Of a DNA stretch of 64,000 nt, positions 1-42,100 are shown piece by piece (position 1 is the stretch's first letter; each line of letters begins with the position of its first letter). The DNA lies in assembly GCA_031763025.1 (NCBI GenBank), contig JASSKH010000003.1, positions 2,888,501 through 2,952,500 on the forward strand. The letters are read 5' to 3'. The stretch is from Macrocystis pyrifera. Its lineage: Eukaryota > Sar > Phaeophyceae > Laminariales > Laminariaceae. A program made the translations under genes and the position numbers. The notes below the pieces were generated by a model. That model made no database searches. It was not told the origin of the DNA and saw nothing but the letters and a program-made list of their open reading frames with translations.

Positions 1-371
1 CTGCGTGAGGGTGCAGGGTGGCTTGCTTTGTGTACGTATGATGGTGCTGCTGGTGGTACAAGACCGTTGCTGCTTTTCTGCCTGTTTTCCCTGCAACGAA
101 GAAAGTGGAGGCACGTACGTACGTCGATGATGGGGAAGGAGAGACCCCTCGCACGAGTACGAGAAACACGTAGCAGGTAGACCACAGAGCGATCCCGCCG
201 AAACCAGACGAGACAACGAAGAGAGCCACCTAGCAACGCAGCGACGAAAGAAAGCCAACCGCCGACGTCGGAGTTCCAAAAAATATCGAAAGCGTTTTTA
301 TAGAGGGAAATCGTCTGATTTCCAGGATCATACGGAAGCCGGCCCAGCCAGCAGCCATCTTGTTGCTCTTC
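1..371. other. Upstream region of the PIBF1-like gene
   Basis: No coding segment or repeat family found elsewhere in the window was recognised here. It should contain the promoter and 5' untranslated region of the plus-strand gene whose first plausible ATG is at 372. No TATA box or other core promoter element could be assigned with confidence. Confidence 0.3.
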
Positions 372-18770
<18,399 letters not shown>

Positions 18771-18869
18771 AATATTGGGACTATTGACGTGGGAGTTAGG
18801 GCTGTTGTTAGGGCTGCTGCTGTTGTTGATACATAGCAGGACTGTCGCCTTCGCAAGGGTTAAGGCTGT

Positions 18870-19660
18870 TATCGTCGTGGTAGATGGGGCTGCGGTCGTC
18901 GAGCGTTAAGGATGTTGTCGTCTTCGCGAGGGCAAAGGCTCTCGTCGTCCTCGTCGTGGTGAGGGCGTTGTCGTCAGGGCAAAGGCTCGTCGTCCCCGTC
19001 GTCGTGAGAGAGAGGGCTGTCGTCACGAGAGAAAGGGCTGTCGTCACGAGAGAAAGGGCTGCCGTCCTCGTGAGAGCAAGCGCTATCGCCGTACCGAAAG
19101 TAGCGGCTTTTTGGCGTTGTCGGAAAAAGGCGTGTTGTCTTCGCGATTGATCGGGCTGCGGTCGTCGCGAGGTTCAAGGCTGTTGCCGTCGTCGTGAGAG
19201 CAAGGACGGTGTTGTCGATGTCGTCGCCGTGAAAGGCAGGGCTGCAGTCATTGTGAGAGCAAGGACTGTCGTCGTCGTGAAAGCAAGCGTGATCGTCGTA
19301 TGTGTATAGAGAAAAAAAGTCCTTCTTGTCATCGTGAGAGCGAAGACCTTTGTCTCGTGGGAGTTAAGGGCTGACGTCTTCGTGATGGGAAGGGCTGCTG
19401 TTAGCTGTCGTGGGAGTTAAGGGTGCTGTCGTAATGATATCAAGGGTTGCCGTCGTTACAGCAGGCGCTGTCGTCGGTCGTGATATCAGGCGCTGTCGTC
19501 GTGAGAGCACGCGCTGTCGTCGTGAGGGCAAACACCGTCTTCGTGAAAGCATCGGGCCACCGTCCTCATGAGAGCGAAGGCTGCCGCCGTCGTTGCTGTT
19601 GGAGCAAGCAAGCACCGTCTGCGTGAAAGTATAGGGCCACCGTCCTTGTGAGGGAGACAC
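18870..19660 (+). repeat. Degenerate GTCGTCGTGAGAGCAAGG minisatellite
   Basis: Roughly 790 bases contain variants of GTCGTCGTGAGAG(C/A)AAGG followed by GCTGTC or GCTGCC, with variable spacing of about 20-50 bases. It lies immediately 3' of the PIBF1-like stop codon and may be partly transcribed. Confidence 0.75.
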
Positions 19661-20656
19661 GCAGGTGTTGCCAGGCCTCCACGCCTGAAATGGGGGTGGG
19701 AGGGGGGAGAAGCAGAGGCAGAGATTATATCGGTGTCATCCACGCACGACGGGCGGCTTGCCTCCATACGTGAACATACAACGGGGAGGCGCGATGATCG
19801 CAAAATCGCCGGCGCTGTAGATAGGTGCTGAGTCGATTGTGAGGCTTTAGGTAGCAGCACGATGAATAGATAAAAATAACTCCAGCAACAATATATTGAC
19901 TACTCCGAGTACTTGTATGTGCTGTCTGTGAAGCCACGACAGGCCCAAACAGTTTTTTTTAGTGAAAATTCCCCGCCCCCGCCCCCCCCTCGCGCCAAAA
20001 GGTGGCGTTCTGGTGATTGAAAATAGTACGAGATACTAAATGTAGGCAGAGAGAGAGCAGACAGCATTCCTTTTGGCAGGGTTTTGAAGAAGCTAAGGAT
20101 AGAGCCACGGAATTCTTGTGATGCACGCCCCACACGTTTTTTTTTGTTTTCACCGTAGTCGTACATAGTTACGCAACTTGTTAAAGCACTGCTGTAGTCC
20201 AGTGTGTGTTCCCGGCAGTGGGCCAGGCATCTTCGGCGACGGCTCGCTCTCGCCAAGGCGGGCTGTTGAGAAGATAGGGACTAACTGCCGCCGTGAACGG
20301 TCGCCTATACGCAGCTGCAGCAGCATCAGCAGCAGCAGCAAAACCTCACATTTTTCCGACTTCAGCATATGATATTTTGGTTGCTGAAGAAACTACACAA
20401 AAAATGTCGCTGAAAATACATCAGGGGGGGGCAACATGTTTTTCTCTTGTTTCTGGGATGGGTCGAGGACACCGGTGGTGCTTCAGCTTTGCGTTGAGAC
20501 CAACCCATCCATGGTTGCTCTGTCGTCTTTTTCTGGACGTCTGTTGCGAACAATGTCAAGCTGCTTCTTGTATCATTCATGAAGTGGAGTTGCAACTCCT
20601 GCCACGTTGGCCTGCCGGCCAAGAAATAATGCTACCAATATATCATGGTGTATTAT

Positions 20657-20759
20657 TACGGGGGACCATAGTAAATAGGACCAAATACTGGTAGTAAAAG
20701 TGGGTAAATATATAGGTTTTTGTGTGTTCCGTAGGTCCTGTTTACTATGGTCCCCCGTA
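20657..20759. repeat. TA-flanked inverted-repeat MITE, copy 2
   Basis: Both ends are intact: TACGGGGGACCATAGTAAAT at the left and its near-perfect complement TTTACTATGGTCCCCCGTA at the right. It is one of the best-preserved copies in the window. Confidence 0.9.
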
Positions 20760-23700
20760 TTATTATGTGTTTCCGGGTGCGCGAGCCCCACATTTCGTGT
20801 GGCTCGCAAAGGTCAAACCTCCTCATCGACACGCCGAAGCTTGCTGAGTTTGTGATGCAGAGAAAGGCTGCTACTTATTAATGGGTGAATAGGTGACGGC
20901 TGCCACTATAGGGGTAGCCCCTACAAGTATTATTTCCGGAGCTCCTACTCACTCGAGGCTTTTAGGGCGTTTCTTAACGGAGAACGTTTTCTTTCCCATA
21001 CATAATAATTTCCATAATTTTTCCGCTCAAAAAAAATGATATTCGCAGATTTTCCTGATCTTGTTTAAATCCAAACTACGTACGTGTGTGAAATTCAACT
21101 TTCCTGATATTTTTGGCTTGTTCTGAAGAATTTCCCAAATCGTGACATAACGCCTCCGAATCTTGATACCATATTTCCAAGAAATTCCAAACTTTGGAAA
21201 TTCTGGAACAAAAGCTCTCCGAAAAGGAAGGCCCTTAATTGACCATATGGACAATGCCATGACCTACAGTAGTACCAAGATATGGGTGCCACACCCCACA
21301 ACGGAACAATTTGCGCCAACACATACCTGGTGTAGGGTAAATCGACAACTAATAAGTCCTCAGTTGCCGTCAGCCAGAAAAATTTCGGCCAACAAGTGCC
21401 ATCCCTAACCCTGTCGTGGGACGCGTGAGGTTGGCGCAGTCCGTGGTAGCCTGCGGGTCGTTTGCGTGCCTGGGTCATCTTCTATTTTCTCTTCGGTCGG
21501 TGCCGGAAGCTCGAGGGTATATAACGGAACGGACTATAGCCTGGTCTAGCCAAAGAAAAGGTGAGGCTCGGGGCCTCTACCGCTTCCTGCTTGCTGCACA
21601 CCACAGTGCACACGCCAAAAGGCATAATATCTCCGCGTTAGTTCGTCGTTGACCCCCTTGCTATGCCCTTCCCTAGAACCCCGGCGGATCCACTTGTAAC
21701 TTCCCCCCTAGCTGGTTGGCCGGGAACGGTCGGCCACGCGAGACGGAAGACGGTGGACGCCGGACACTATCGCTCTACGCCGACCAAGACATAGGGGAAA
21801 ACCCGGATTAATTTTGCATCTTGGAAAAGCACGAGCGCGACTCTTGGATTGGACACCATGTTACGAACAAGCCGCGCGTGAATCATTCACGGAAACCTCG
21901 GCAACGGGGAATGTGGTGATGATGATGATCTCCATTTCTGCTCGTTTCACACGTAAAATATCCACACACATATACATTCGAACAAAAAATGTTTCTGAGC
22001 TTAACCAACACAGAAAAGCGGTGCTAACCTCAAGCACAATAATGGAGCGATACCATAGTATGTACTGGTACATAGATGCAGCTGGAGTAAAGTGGCCGAA
22101 GAGTCAGAGAGACAGAGGCAGACAGAGAGAAAGACGCTCGCCCCTCGAATTCTGTAGAATTATGATGAGCCGGATGACCACGCTCAACCCAGGACCATCA
22201 TCACTGAAGCACCTGACTGAGTGAGATGATCACCCTGTTAATAGTCGACACAGACAAGGACATTGAGACGTGAATCGTATTTGGAAATAAAAACTGACCG
22301 CTATGTGCACGTCCACAACAGTTCCATCTCCCCCGCTACATAATCCGCATGCACCTATGAAACCCGGGGATATATCCAAAATGCACCCTGTAGATCGCAT
22401 TCGTTGTATCACCCGGGGACGTACTAGTCCCGTGATGACCACACAGAGAGAGAGAAGGAAAGAGGCAGCCTTCACTTTACCTGCGGCTATCAAGCATGCA
22501 TCCACGCGAACAAGTTTTGCGGTGTCCAATGCCTGTGCAGCAATGGTGCAATAGGGTAGGTAGGGATCGCCAAGCAGTGGCGATCGCCAACCCTTCCGTT
22601 TGGCTGGAGTGGCGAAATACGAGATCCAGGCGGCAATTAGTCCAGTACAGCTTGTTCTTACGGGGTTCCATGTTGGAATTCGACGAAAACTCGGAAACAC
22701 AACAAGTGGGAAAGAAAAAAAACAATTTTGCATTTTTCTACACAAGGAAAAAGAAAAAGAAAACACTTCGTAAAATACGTCAAAAAAAGACGCAAGAAAA
22801 AAGACGAACTATTAATAAAGGAGAAAGAAAAGCGCGCCTTAAAATCAATATGATATGCCATGCCACAACAAGGTATATGGCGTGAAATGGCGAAGTATTC
22901 GCTTCATACACTCCCCCCTGGCTCCCCCCGGTAGAGAGCGAGAGAGGAGGAGACGCGCACGAGGCTTCGTAGCACAACAGACAGGCAGATGTGGCTGGAT
23001 GGGGGAAGCTGTCGTTTGTCTCAACAACGTGTTAACCTTTTTCGGGCGGTGGCGCCGGGCGGGGAGCAGATTCTCCCGAAAACTCTTGTAACGCAACCAG
23101 GGTAAACACTGGCACTAGCACTACTAGCAGCTACCCGTCCTCAGAATGCGCCGTGTACTCCTTAGCCCTCCGTACTTAACTATGTACTGCGGAAGCTATC
23201 CAACTCTAAATTCCTAGATAACTTTCGCGAATACTCAAGTAGAACTTGAACTTGACAGCTAGGAGGCCCCAAAGGTTGCTCGATCCGTCTCCAGTAAACC
23301 CCCACCTCGATCTTCCCTTGGCCAGCAATAATCGTCTCACTCAGAAGCGGAGGCGGCCAAAGGGGGAGAGGGGAGAAAAGAGGGTAGGAATGTTCGTGCG
23401 TGGCCACAGCTCAACTTTCCGATAAAGCGCTACTAATATTATACTCGTAGGTGCAAATACAAGTAGTACATCTACTGTGTCTGCTTCCGCACCGGTTGGC
23501 AGTCTTTCGAAACGAGCTAAAAACTGTTTCTGGAGCGTGGCGGTCTATTTAAGACCTTTTCTAGAACTTCACCCTCCCTTTTGGTACAACTACGTGTGTG
23601 CAGTGGGGAAGGGGTTGAGCACGCTCTCGCGAGGCAACGACAACATAAGGCAAGAAATATAACCGAACCGCAAGGAGGACAACACCAGGAAGAGAGACAC

Positions 23701-24144
23701 AACTGAACGAGAGCAGTGAGCTCAACGGCAGCCTTCCTATTGGAACAGAGGTTCTCCCTCCTCCCTCGCAAAGAAACCCTCCTGTCTCTGCGTCGTCCAG
23801 CCAGGCATTCCCTGCACCCCGCAAGCAGAAAATGCCTCCTATTCTTATCGTTATTTTCCCGTCGTTTTCAAGCGTTTCGAAGGGCCGCACTGCCCAAAAA
23901 TCTAGCACCCCGCCCCTCCCCCCCCTCCCCCTGTGTTCTCGTGAGTCCAAGACTATACCAACACCCACCACAGCTGGTAGTAGTAACCGTTGCATACTAG
24001 CACACCAACCACGGGCTACACTAACTCCCACCACAAGGCAGTTGCAACCATTTTGCATACTGTCATAGCAACCATTTTATCCAACGATGCTGCTCATGAC
24101 CGCTGCGTTTCAAGCCGACAAAAACGAAACGTGTCGGTTGACGG

Positions 24145-24405
24145 CACTTTTGCCCCGCTTGACGGACAGCCGGCAAGGACAGCCGTCAGGGTCCCTTGAC
24201 AGACAGCCGTCAGGGCCCTTTGACACACAGCCGTCAGGGCCCCTTGACTGACACCCGTCAGGACTCCCTGACGGACGGCCGTCAGCGCCCCTTGACGGGC
24301 CGACGTCAGGTTTCCATGACGGGAGGCCCCTTGACGGATAGCCGTCAGGGCCCCTTGACGGGCAGCCGTCAAAGACACTTGACGGACAGCCGTGAAAAAA
24401 ACTCC
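24145..24405. repeat. 24-bp palindromic minisatellite, about 11 copies
   Basis: Tandem units of roughly GACGGACAGCCGTCAGGGCC plus CCTT are present. Each unit contains the inverted pair GACGG/CCGTC, so single strands could form a row of small hairpins. The array is intergenic. Confidence 0.9.
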
Positions 24406-24517
24406 CCGCCCTCAAGCTAGTATATCAAATCTAGCGAGGCCTTGACCCGTCAAAACCAGACCGGCAACCGACATCTTCGAACCGAACCGTACTTTTTCAC
24501 ACGTCGGACAGCTCGCG

Positions 24518-24730
24518 ATCTAGATCATGTACAGAGAGATCATCTAGATCTGCTACTGCAGACCCTAACCTGCAGCTCTGAGGTCCTGTGCAGGATCCGT
24601 AAAGTACACAGATCCAACCCAGGGAACACGTCCTGGATCATGCAAGTTTTATGGTGCCCACTCGGCAACTTGAGCTATAGATCATACAGATCAGGCGTCT
24701 AGTTTTCCTGAAAGATCTAGATCATCACGT
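24518..24730 (+). repeat. GATC-rich dispersed element
   Basis: Carries GATCATCTAGATCTGCTACT, CCAACCCAGGGAACACG, CTGGATCATGCAAG and GATCATACAGATCAGG in the order seen in the 48940-49130 copy. Confidence 0.7.
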
Positions 24731-24786
24731 GGGGACCGATGACCTGTCAGAGGTGCGGTAGCTTTCATATCGATTACCGACCTATT

Positions 24787-24811
24787 CCCCCCCCTACCCC
24801 CCCCTTCTTGC

Positions 24812-24844
<33 letters not shown>

Positions 24845-24845
24845 A
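24787..24845. repeat. Poly-C tract
   Basis: C-runs totalling about 50 bases, including one of about 32, lie in the convergent intergenic region. Confidence 0.9.
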
Positions 24846-25125
24846 CATGCCCTCGACCTAGCTCAGCGAGGATAAAAACCCACCCCATTCCTCCGTATGC
24901 CACATAAGCACCCCTCCCTCTCTCCCTTTCGTCGGGACGCTCCACACAAAAACGCCGTGCCCCGGAATTTCTGCAACAAGAAAAATAAAAAAGTAAAACA
25001 GCGGAAAAATCCTGAAAAATTCCTAGAAATATCCAGCGGGGAATTTTCCACAACCACCCCCGGAGCCCCCTCCCCCCCCCCCCCATTGATTGGCCTCTCT
25101 TTGACGCCCCCCCCCCCCCCCCCTC

Positions 25126-36642
<11,517 letters not shown>

Positions 36643-37151
36643 AGTTGCCACTAGACACCAACAATATTAATGACCGCGATCTTCTTCGGATTGGGCACCT
36701 GCTTCCGGTAGCACGGCCGATGCAGCTCGCGCACAGCTGTGGCGCTCACCCAAGCACTATATTAGCCCACGCGCCCGCTCACCAAAGCACCGGAAAGGTA
36801 ATGGAAACCCTAAATTCAACAATGGTTGGTGGTTGGTTTTGCAAATGGGCACTGGTTTTGGAAAATGAAAAGCGTGAAAATCTAGAGTGAGTACAATATC
36901 TACTATACTGCTGTACGTGTTGTACGACGATACGAAGCCGTAGGGTTGGGGTGTTGAGGTGTTTTTGTCCTTACTGCTGAGCTCCTGGCAGCCCTCGATC
37001 GCGAATCATACTCCTCCAGCCGACAACGATACTCATTTGTGATTCAAAGTAAACTACAGCAATCAGTAGATATCATACATACGTACGTAGTTTCAGCCCG
37101 CCTTCTTACAATCTCGGAGTAGATTCTAGTTTATGATGAGGATCTTCATCA
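36643..37151. other. Upstream region of the TauE/SafE gene
   Basis: About 0.5 kb contains the presumed promoter of the minus-strand transporter gene. No repeat family or coding segment was recognised, and no core promoter element could be assigned. Confidence 0.3.
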
Positions 37152-38860
37152 TCATGAACTTCCTCTCGGCACCTATCAGCAATCAGCAACCGCCACGTAC
37201 CTCGACTATTAATACACTATGTGCAGTTACCGTGCCCAGGGTGAAAATCATAAAACCGATCAGAACAATGTGCATCCTCTTCTTATCAATGACCTGTACT
37301 GCTACTATCAATACTACAACTTACTCTGTCTGGTGCTTGGAATGTTTCATACGAGTATCCGTCGCAATGAATGGGTACAGCACATATCAAGCACAGCAGT
37401 AGTATTAATAGTACATTGAAACATGTGTTTTGTGCATCAATAGTAAGCTCACGACGTTGTTGCGGTGATTTCCAGCCGGGGCAACGTCTGCGCAGTGCTC
37501 AACGTCAAGTGCTCGTAAAATAGTGAGGGTCTCGACGTTGTGACCCTGGGCGGGCGGGCGGGGGGGGGGGGGGGGGTCTGACTACTGGTACATCCGTCTG
37601 CGGCCCCCGCGGTGTATAAACAACTTATCTAAAAAATGGCCACAAGGACTTATAACCACCACGTACTACTGATATAATAGTACTACTATTAGGTGCACTA
37701 CCAGGTACTGCATTAATCCAGACTACTCTGTACCTGGCATTCGCAACAGTAGACTTATACAGCTTGCAACCGTTGCGGGGATGGGAGAAGGAGTCTTGTT
37801 CTTACGTGACCTCGGATCAGAGTTACAACATGCAGTTAAACAGAAAACACCCCGTGTCCCGTGTATAGTGGTAATTGTACAGGGTGTGATTTGATTGGGG
37901 ACAGTTAAACAGCAGTTGACTTACAACGAGGACGAAGAGCAAAATGAGCGTAGAATTAAACGTAGGTGCTCGATAATTAAAGGCATGTACCAGGTATGGG
38001 TGTGTGCGTGTCAATCCTGTGTCACGTGTGTGTGGTTTATGTCATCCCAGCTGTCAACATGAAACAAAGGTATGAAGAGGCAACACTCAAACCCACTTCG
38101 CTAGTGAGTATGAACAACAGCTGTTGCTGTGATCGCCCGCGGCAAATACATGGACACTGGTTAGTGCTGCTCTCGTGTGCTATCTGCCCGAGTCTCGACT
38201 GCACACGCGACCCCACCTTGTAGCCACACTCATCATCACCATGATGGTGGTGGTCGACGTTTGCTTCGAGCGGTACTAGAGAGAACGTGACGAAACAACG
38301 AACGAACAAAGCGGTTGGCAGAATTATCGCGGTTGCGTTCTCGTCGCCATTAGACGAGACAGCATTCGTTACCAAAATAAGCCGTCATTTCGCACCCCGA
38401 TTGGTAGTGGTACTTTTTCACGTACTGGCGTTGTCTGTATGCGCTGTATGTGCAGGATCATATGTGAGCAGATTTCGGCCAACGCTCATCAACCCACCAT
38501 GCGGTTTCATCGGAGGGCACAAAAAAAGTGCTCCGCATGTTTCGTGTGTCAAGAAATACAATCAAAAGCTCTTCTTCCTCGATGCTGAAGCTTTCTTCCT
38601 GTCTTGGTGCACCCTTATATACCATCTGCCGACTCAAAATCCCAATACCAAAATCCGCAACAGCGCCGCTCGCTCCGGCGGTTATACCCTTCGAGCAAAG
38701 GGCACTAACAGCACACCGCGTCAAAGACAGAAAACAGAAAACGAATTTCGCCGTCTCCAATCGCGGAAAGCACCATCACTACCAAAGTGCTAGGCAACAC
38801 AAACATCCTTCATAGGCCGTGCACCTGCACGGCACTAGCTAGTAAAGAGACGTTCGCCAT
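37152..38860 (-). CDS. Weak candidate: tiny membrane protein, four small exons
   Basis: Four short segments join in phase 0: 38860-38825 (MANVSLLASAVQ), 38688-38623 (GITAGASGAVADFGIG then ILSRQM), 37293-37231 (VIDKKRMHIVLIGFMIF then TLGT) and 37172-37152 (VPRGSS, stop). The product would be about 61 residues with one clear membrane helix. Donors and acceptors are GT-AG but some are weak (CTCGAAG acceptor), and the exons are so short that chance is a real possibility. The third segment slightly recalls the membrane helix pattern of Mpv17/PMP22 proteins, but the rest of that family is not found. Treat it as a hypothesis to test with transcript data. Confidence 0.3.
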
Positions 38861-39181
38861 CCTGGTCGGACCGGAACGTAGAATTCAGCCATAATCGGCT
38901 CCCCACCCCCCCTACCGTAAAGCCACCGGCATCTACAAACCCAATGCCCTACGCCAGGACCGAACGCCTTCGTCCGAGCTAGCCAAGTACCTTCGCCCCC
39001 CCTGGAAGCAACCCAGACTAACTAGCCAACCAACCAATCCATCCATCCTTGCATCAATGAACCAATCGGAATCAGCCAATAAATCAACCAATCAGAGTAG
39101 TCGCGACCGCGTTAACCCGCCCCTTCAAGGTACGAACGAAAAAAAAAAAATCGTTGTGTGTCTTCGTGCGCGCGTTTTTTT

Positions 39182-42100
39182 TTACTCGCTGAAGATGTCA
39201 ACCTCCTCCCAGTCATCCATGCCGGTGTGGAAGATCTGTGCGATGAAGTTCGCCTCCTCCTCCGCCGCGCGCTCCTGGCGCTCCACGCGCATGATTTTCT
39301 TTCGCGAGGTACCCTGGCGCCGGAGGAGCGACAAAACAAAAAACAAAGACAAGGTACAGCAGTAGTAGCTCCTGTTAGGGACTCGCGCTGGTGGGTATGT
39401 GTAACTGCCGTCAAATGTGCGCGTGCGCGCGTTCGATGGTGGGGGGCACAAGAAAAACCCCAGTATTTCTCGGCGATTTTCAAGCGGACGGTGCGGATCT
39501 CAGGTTTTAGAATTACTTTCGGTTTCCGGCTTCACTCAGCTCAGAAGGGTATCGGTAGTAAATCATGCCCTCATTCCTGCCACTCTATAAGGACCAATGA
39601 GACGCTCAGAAGAAGACCAAGCGGTCTTGACATTTCCGATCAGAGTTGTATACTCTAGGCGACCACCAAGCTCAAAAGCAAGGCATGTCCTATCCCCTAT
39701 GCTTGAGGCCGCTGGCTCTGTATTTGACCAAGTTTCGCTTTTCAAGAGGACGGTACAGGTATCTGCCACCATTGCAAGAAGGAAGGTGAGACGAAGGCCA
39801 CCTCCATGCAGGAAGGAAGGAAGGAAGGAAGGAAGGGGGAGATGAAGGCCACTGCCAGACACTCAACAAACGAAACATGCCAGTATGAATAATACAACAA
39901 AACAAATCAGTATACCTGGTACGAGTTACCTGGTACATGGATACTGCTGTAACAAAACAGCAGTACGAATGATACCGACAATGCAAACGAAACACATCAC
40001 TATGAAGGTTGCAACCAAACATACTACAGGTATTGACACTGCTGTTGTATGAATGATGCAAAAACGCACGGCCTCTTGGTAACTTAAAAAAGAAAAAGTT
40101 GGTTGGTTTCTATTTTAACACGTACGTACCAGGGTACAAGGAATGGATCATATCTCCCCCAACGAGCTCCGAAGGGTTAGTAAGCGCAGGCATTGTCATG
40201 ATGAATTACACGGGCGGGGTACGAGCGAGACGCGCCGTACGCGCAAGGCCGAGCACGACAGCCGGAAGCAATGAAACACGACAGAGAACAGTATTTGAAG
40301 CTGCGCCAGCAAAAAGGTTAAGGAGCAAAAGTTGACAAAACCGTGACGCCGTGCAAGTAAAAGAGCAAAAAAAAAAAAACATGTACTCGTACCCGTAAGT
40401 CGTTAATCATAAACTTTAGACCGTCCGCCGCGAAAACAGAACGCACGTGACTTGAGGCGAGACGAAACCGGACAGAAAGCTCACCGGACTATTCACTTTA
40501 CCTTTGAAAAAGTTTACTTGCAACTCCAGGGCGGTTAAAAAAACTGCCCCCCTCTGTACAGAACGCACGTATTTAAAGGGCTCACCCACCGAAGGAACCA
40601 TGGCGTGACACTATGTACGTGTATGGCGTGACACTATTAAGAGTACCAGGGATGTGTGATACCGATACCAGTTTCTCCTCGGTTCCCAAAATCACAGGCG
40701 GTTTGCAACATAAAAATGCGGTTCCGGGGGATTTTTGTGCTAGCCTATAGTGAAAAAGGCCTTCATGTATCCTGGAAACCCTTATGTTTTAGACTTTTAG
40801 AGTTCATTGGTACCTATTTTGCGGTCCCGGTTCTAGCGAGCGGTTTCTACATTCGGCCACATTTGTGGTATTACCGGTGCGTCCGCTCTGGAATCTGCGG
40901 TAATACAAATCCCTGGTATGCACACGCATCGCGTCACACCATGTACACGCATGGCGTTCCACTCTGTATATGTACACCCGAACCAACAGTGTTTACACAC
41001 AGACGCGGCCACATTGCCACGACCCCATCCGGAGATTTGAATTTGCTTAGGCTCGCGAACCAACAGCGGAAGCAAGCGAAAGAGGAAATATGGTGTGTGC
41101 TTACGCCGTCCCGTCGGGGAATATAGGACCGTTTGGATAAACACAAAAATCCTTAAAATGTCAATTTTCATCCCGTACAGAGGGGTGCCAGGTATATGCC
41201 GACATGGTGCTAGACACTGCCGCCAGTGACCTTGCGGATAGTTGACCACGACCTCGGCTGAGCTGGTGTTATGTTTCTCTCAGAAGAATCAACACACGCC
41301 AAATACCAGACACGGGGTGGCACGTGGGCGGACCCCTCTTGCGCGATCGATGGGAACACTCACCCTCTTGTTGAACCTGCGCATGTTGTCGCGGTTACGC
41401 TGCCTCTGCTCGGTGCAAGCCAAAAAGCAAGCATAACAGGCGTGGGACGAGAAGGAGCGAGTAAGGAGTGAGATAATTGAAGTAGGTCGTCAGCGCGCGC
41501 TAGAGAACAGCGTCAACGGATACCGCAAATATTGAAAAACTGTAGAGGGAGAGTCTCCATAACGCATCACGTAGCCATTGAGGTCAAATCAACGGACGGG
41601 GGGGGGGGGGGGGGGGGGGGGTACGCACGCGAACGCACCATTGACATTCCATGTATAGAGTACTGGACTACGTACAAACATGACACCGGCAGTGTTTCAA
41701 GACGTGAGTAATCGCGAAGACAACCGTGTTTTTGACAGCGTTAGGTGAATAGCTGGTGTTGGAATGTTTTGGCGGCCACGGGCAAAATTGCAGGGAAACA
41801 AGCCACGCAAATGTGATAACGTCATCATCACCATCATCATGACGTAGCAAGAACGGCGAGCGAGGCGTTTTCTCGTTACGGAACGGCCTATTCTCGGCAA
41901 AGCAATTGCATGATAAGGCAGCCACGAGTGGCAAGGAGGGTAGTAAAATTCGTCTTCTGAACCCTGGAAAAAACGGGGGGGGAAGCTGCGCAAGTACCAC
42001 CCAGACGCTTTTGTACCGGTGCCGTCCAAGCACCACCGCCTGTAGCGGGGGCTACCTTGCCGCTGCCACTGCTGTCATCTACCGACTCTCCAACACGCAC

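Larger units (their letters stand above)
18771..25125. other. Convergent intergenic region between PIBF1 and TauE/SafE
   Basis: Both neighbouring genes end here, so it should carry two 3' untranslated regions. It holds the GTCGTC minisatellite (about 18870-19660), a MITE (20657-20759), the 24-bp palindromic minisatellite (24145-24405), a GATC-rich element (24518-24730) and a poly-C tract (24812-24843). Between about 20800 and 24100 I found no reading frame with credible composition or splice structure. No poly(A) signal could be assigned with confidence. Confidence 0.5.

Noticed and set aside
24145-24405. CRISPR-like array
   Set aside because: There are no unique spacers; the units are contiguous and degenerate, and the genome is eukaryotic.
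38287-38793. 168-codon plus-strand frame
   Set aside because: No domain or credible composition; it overlaps the weak minus-strand candidate and contains stretches typical of non-coding sequence.
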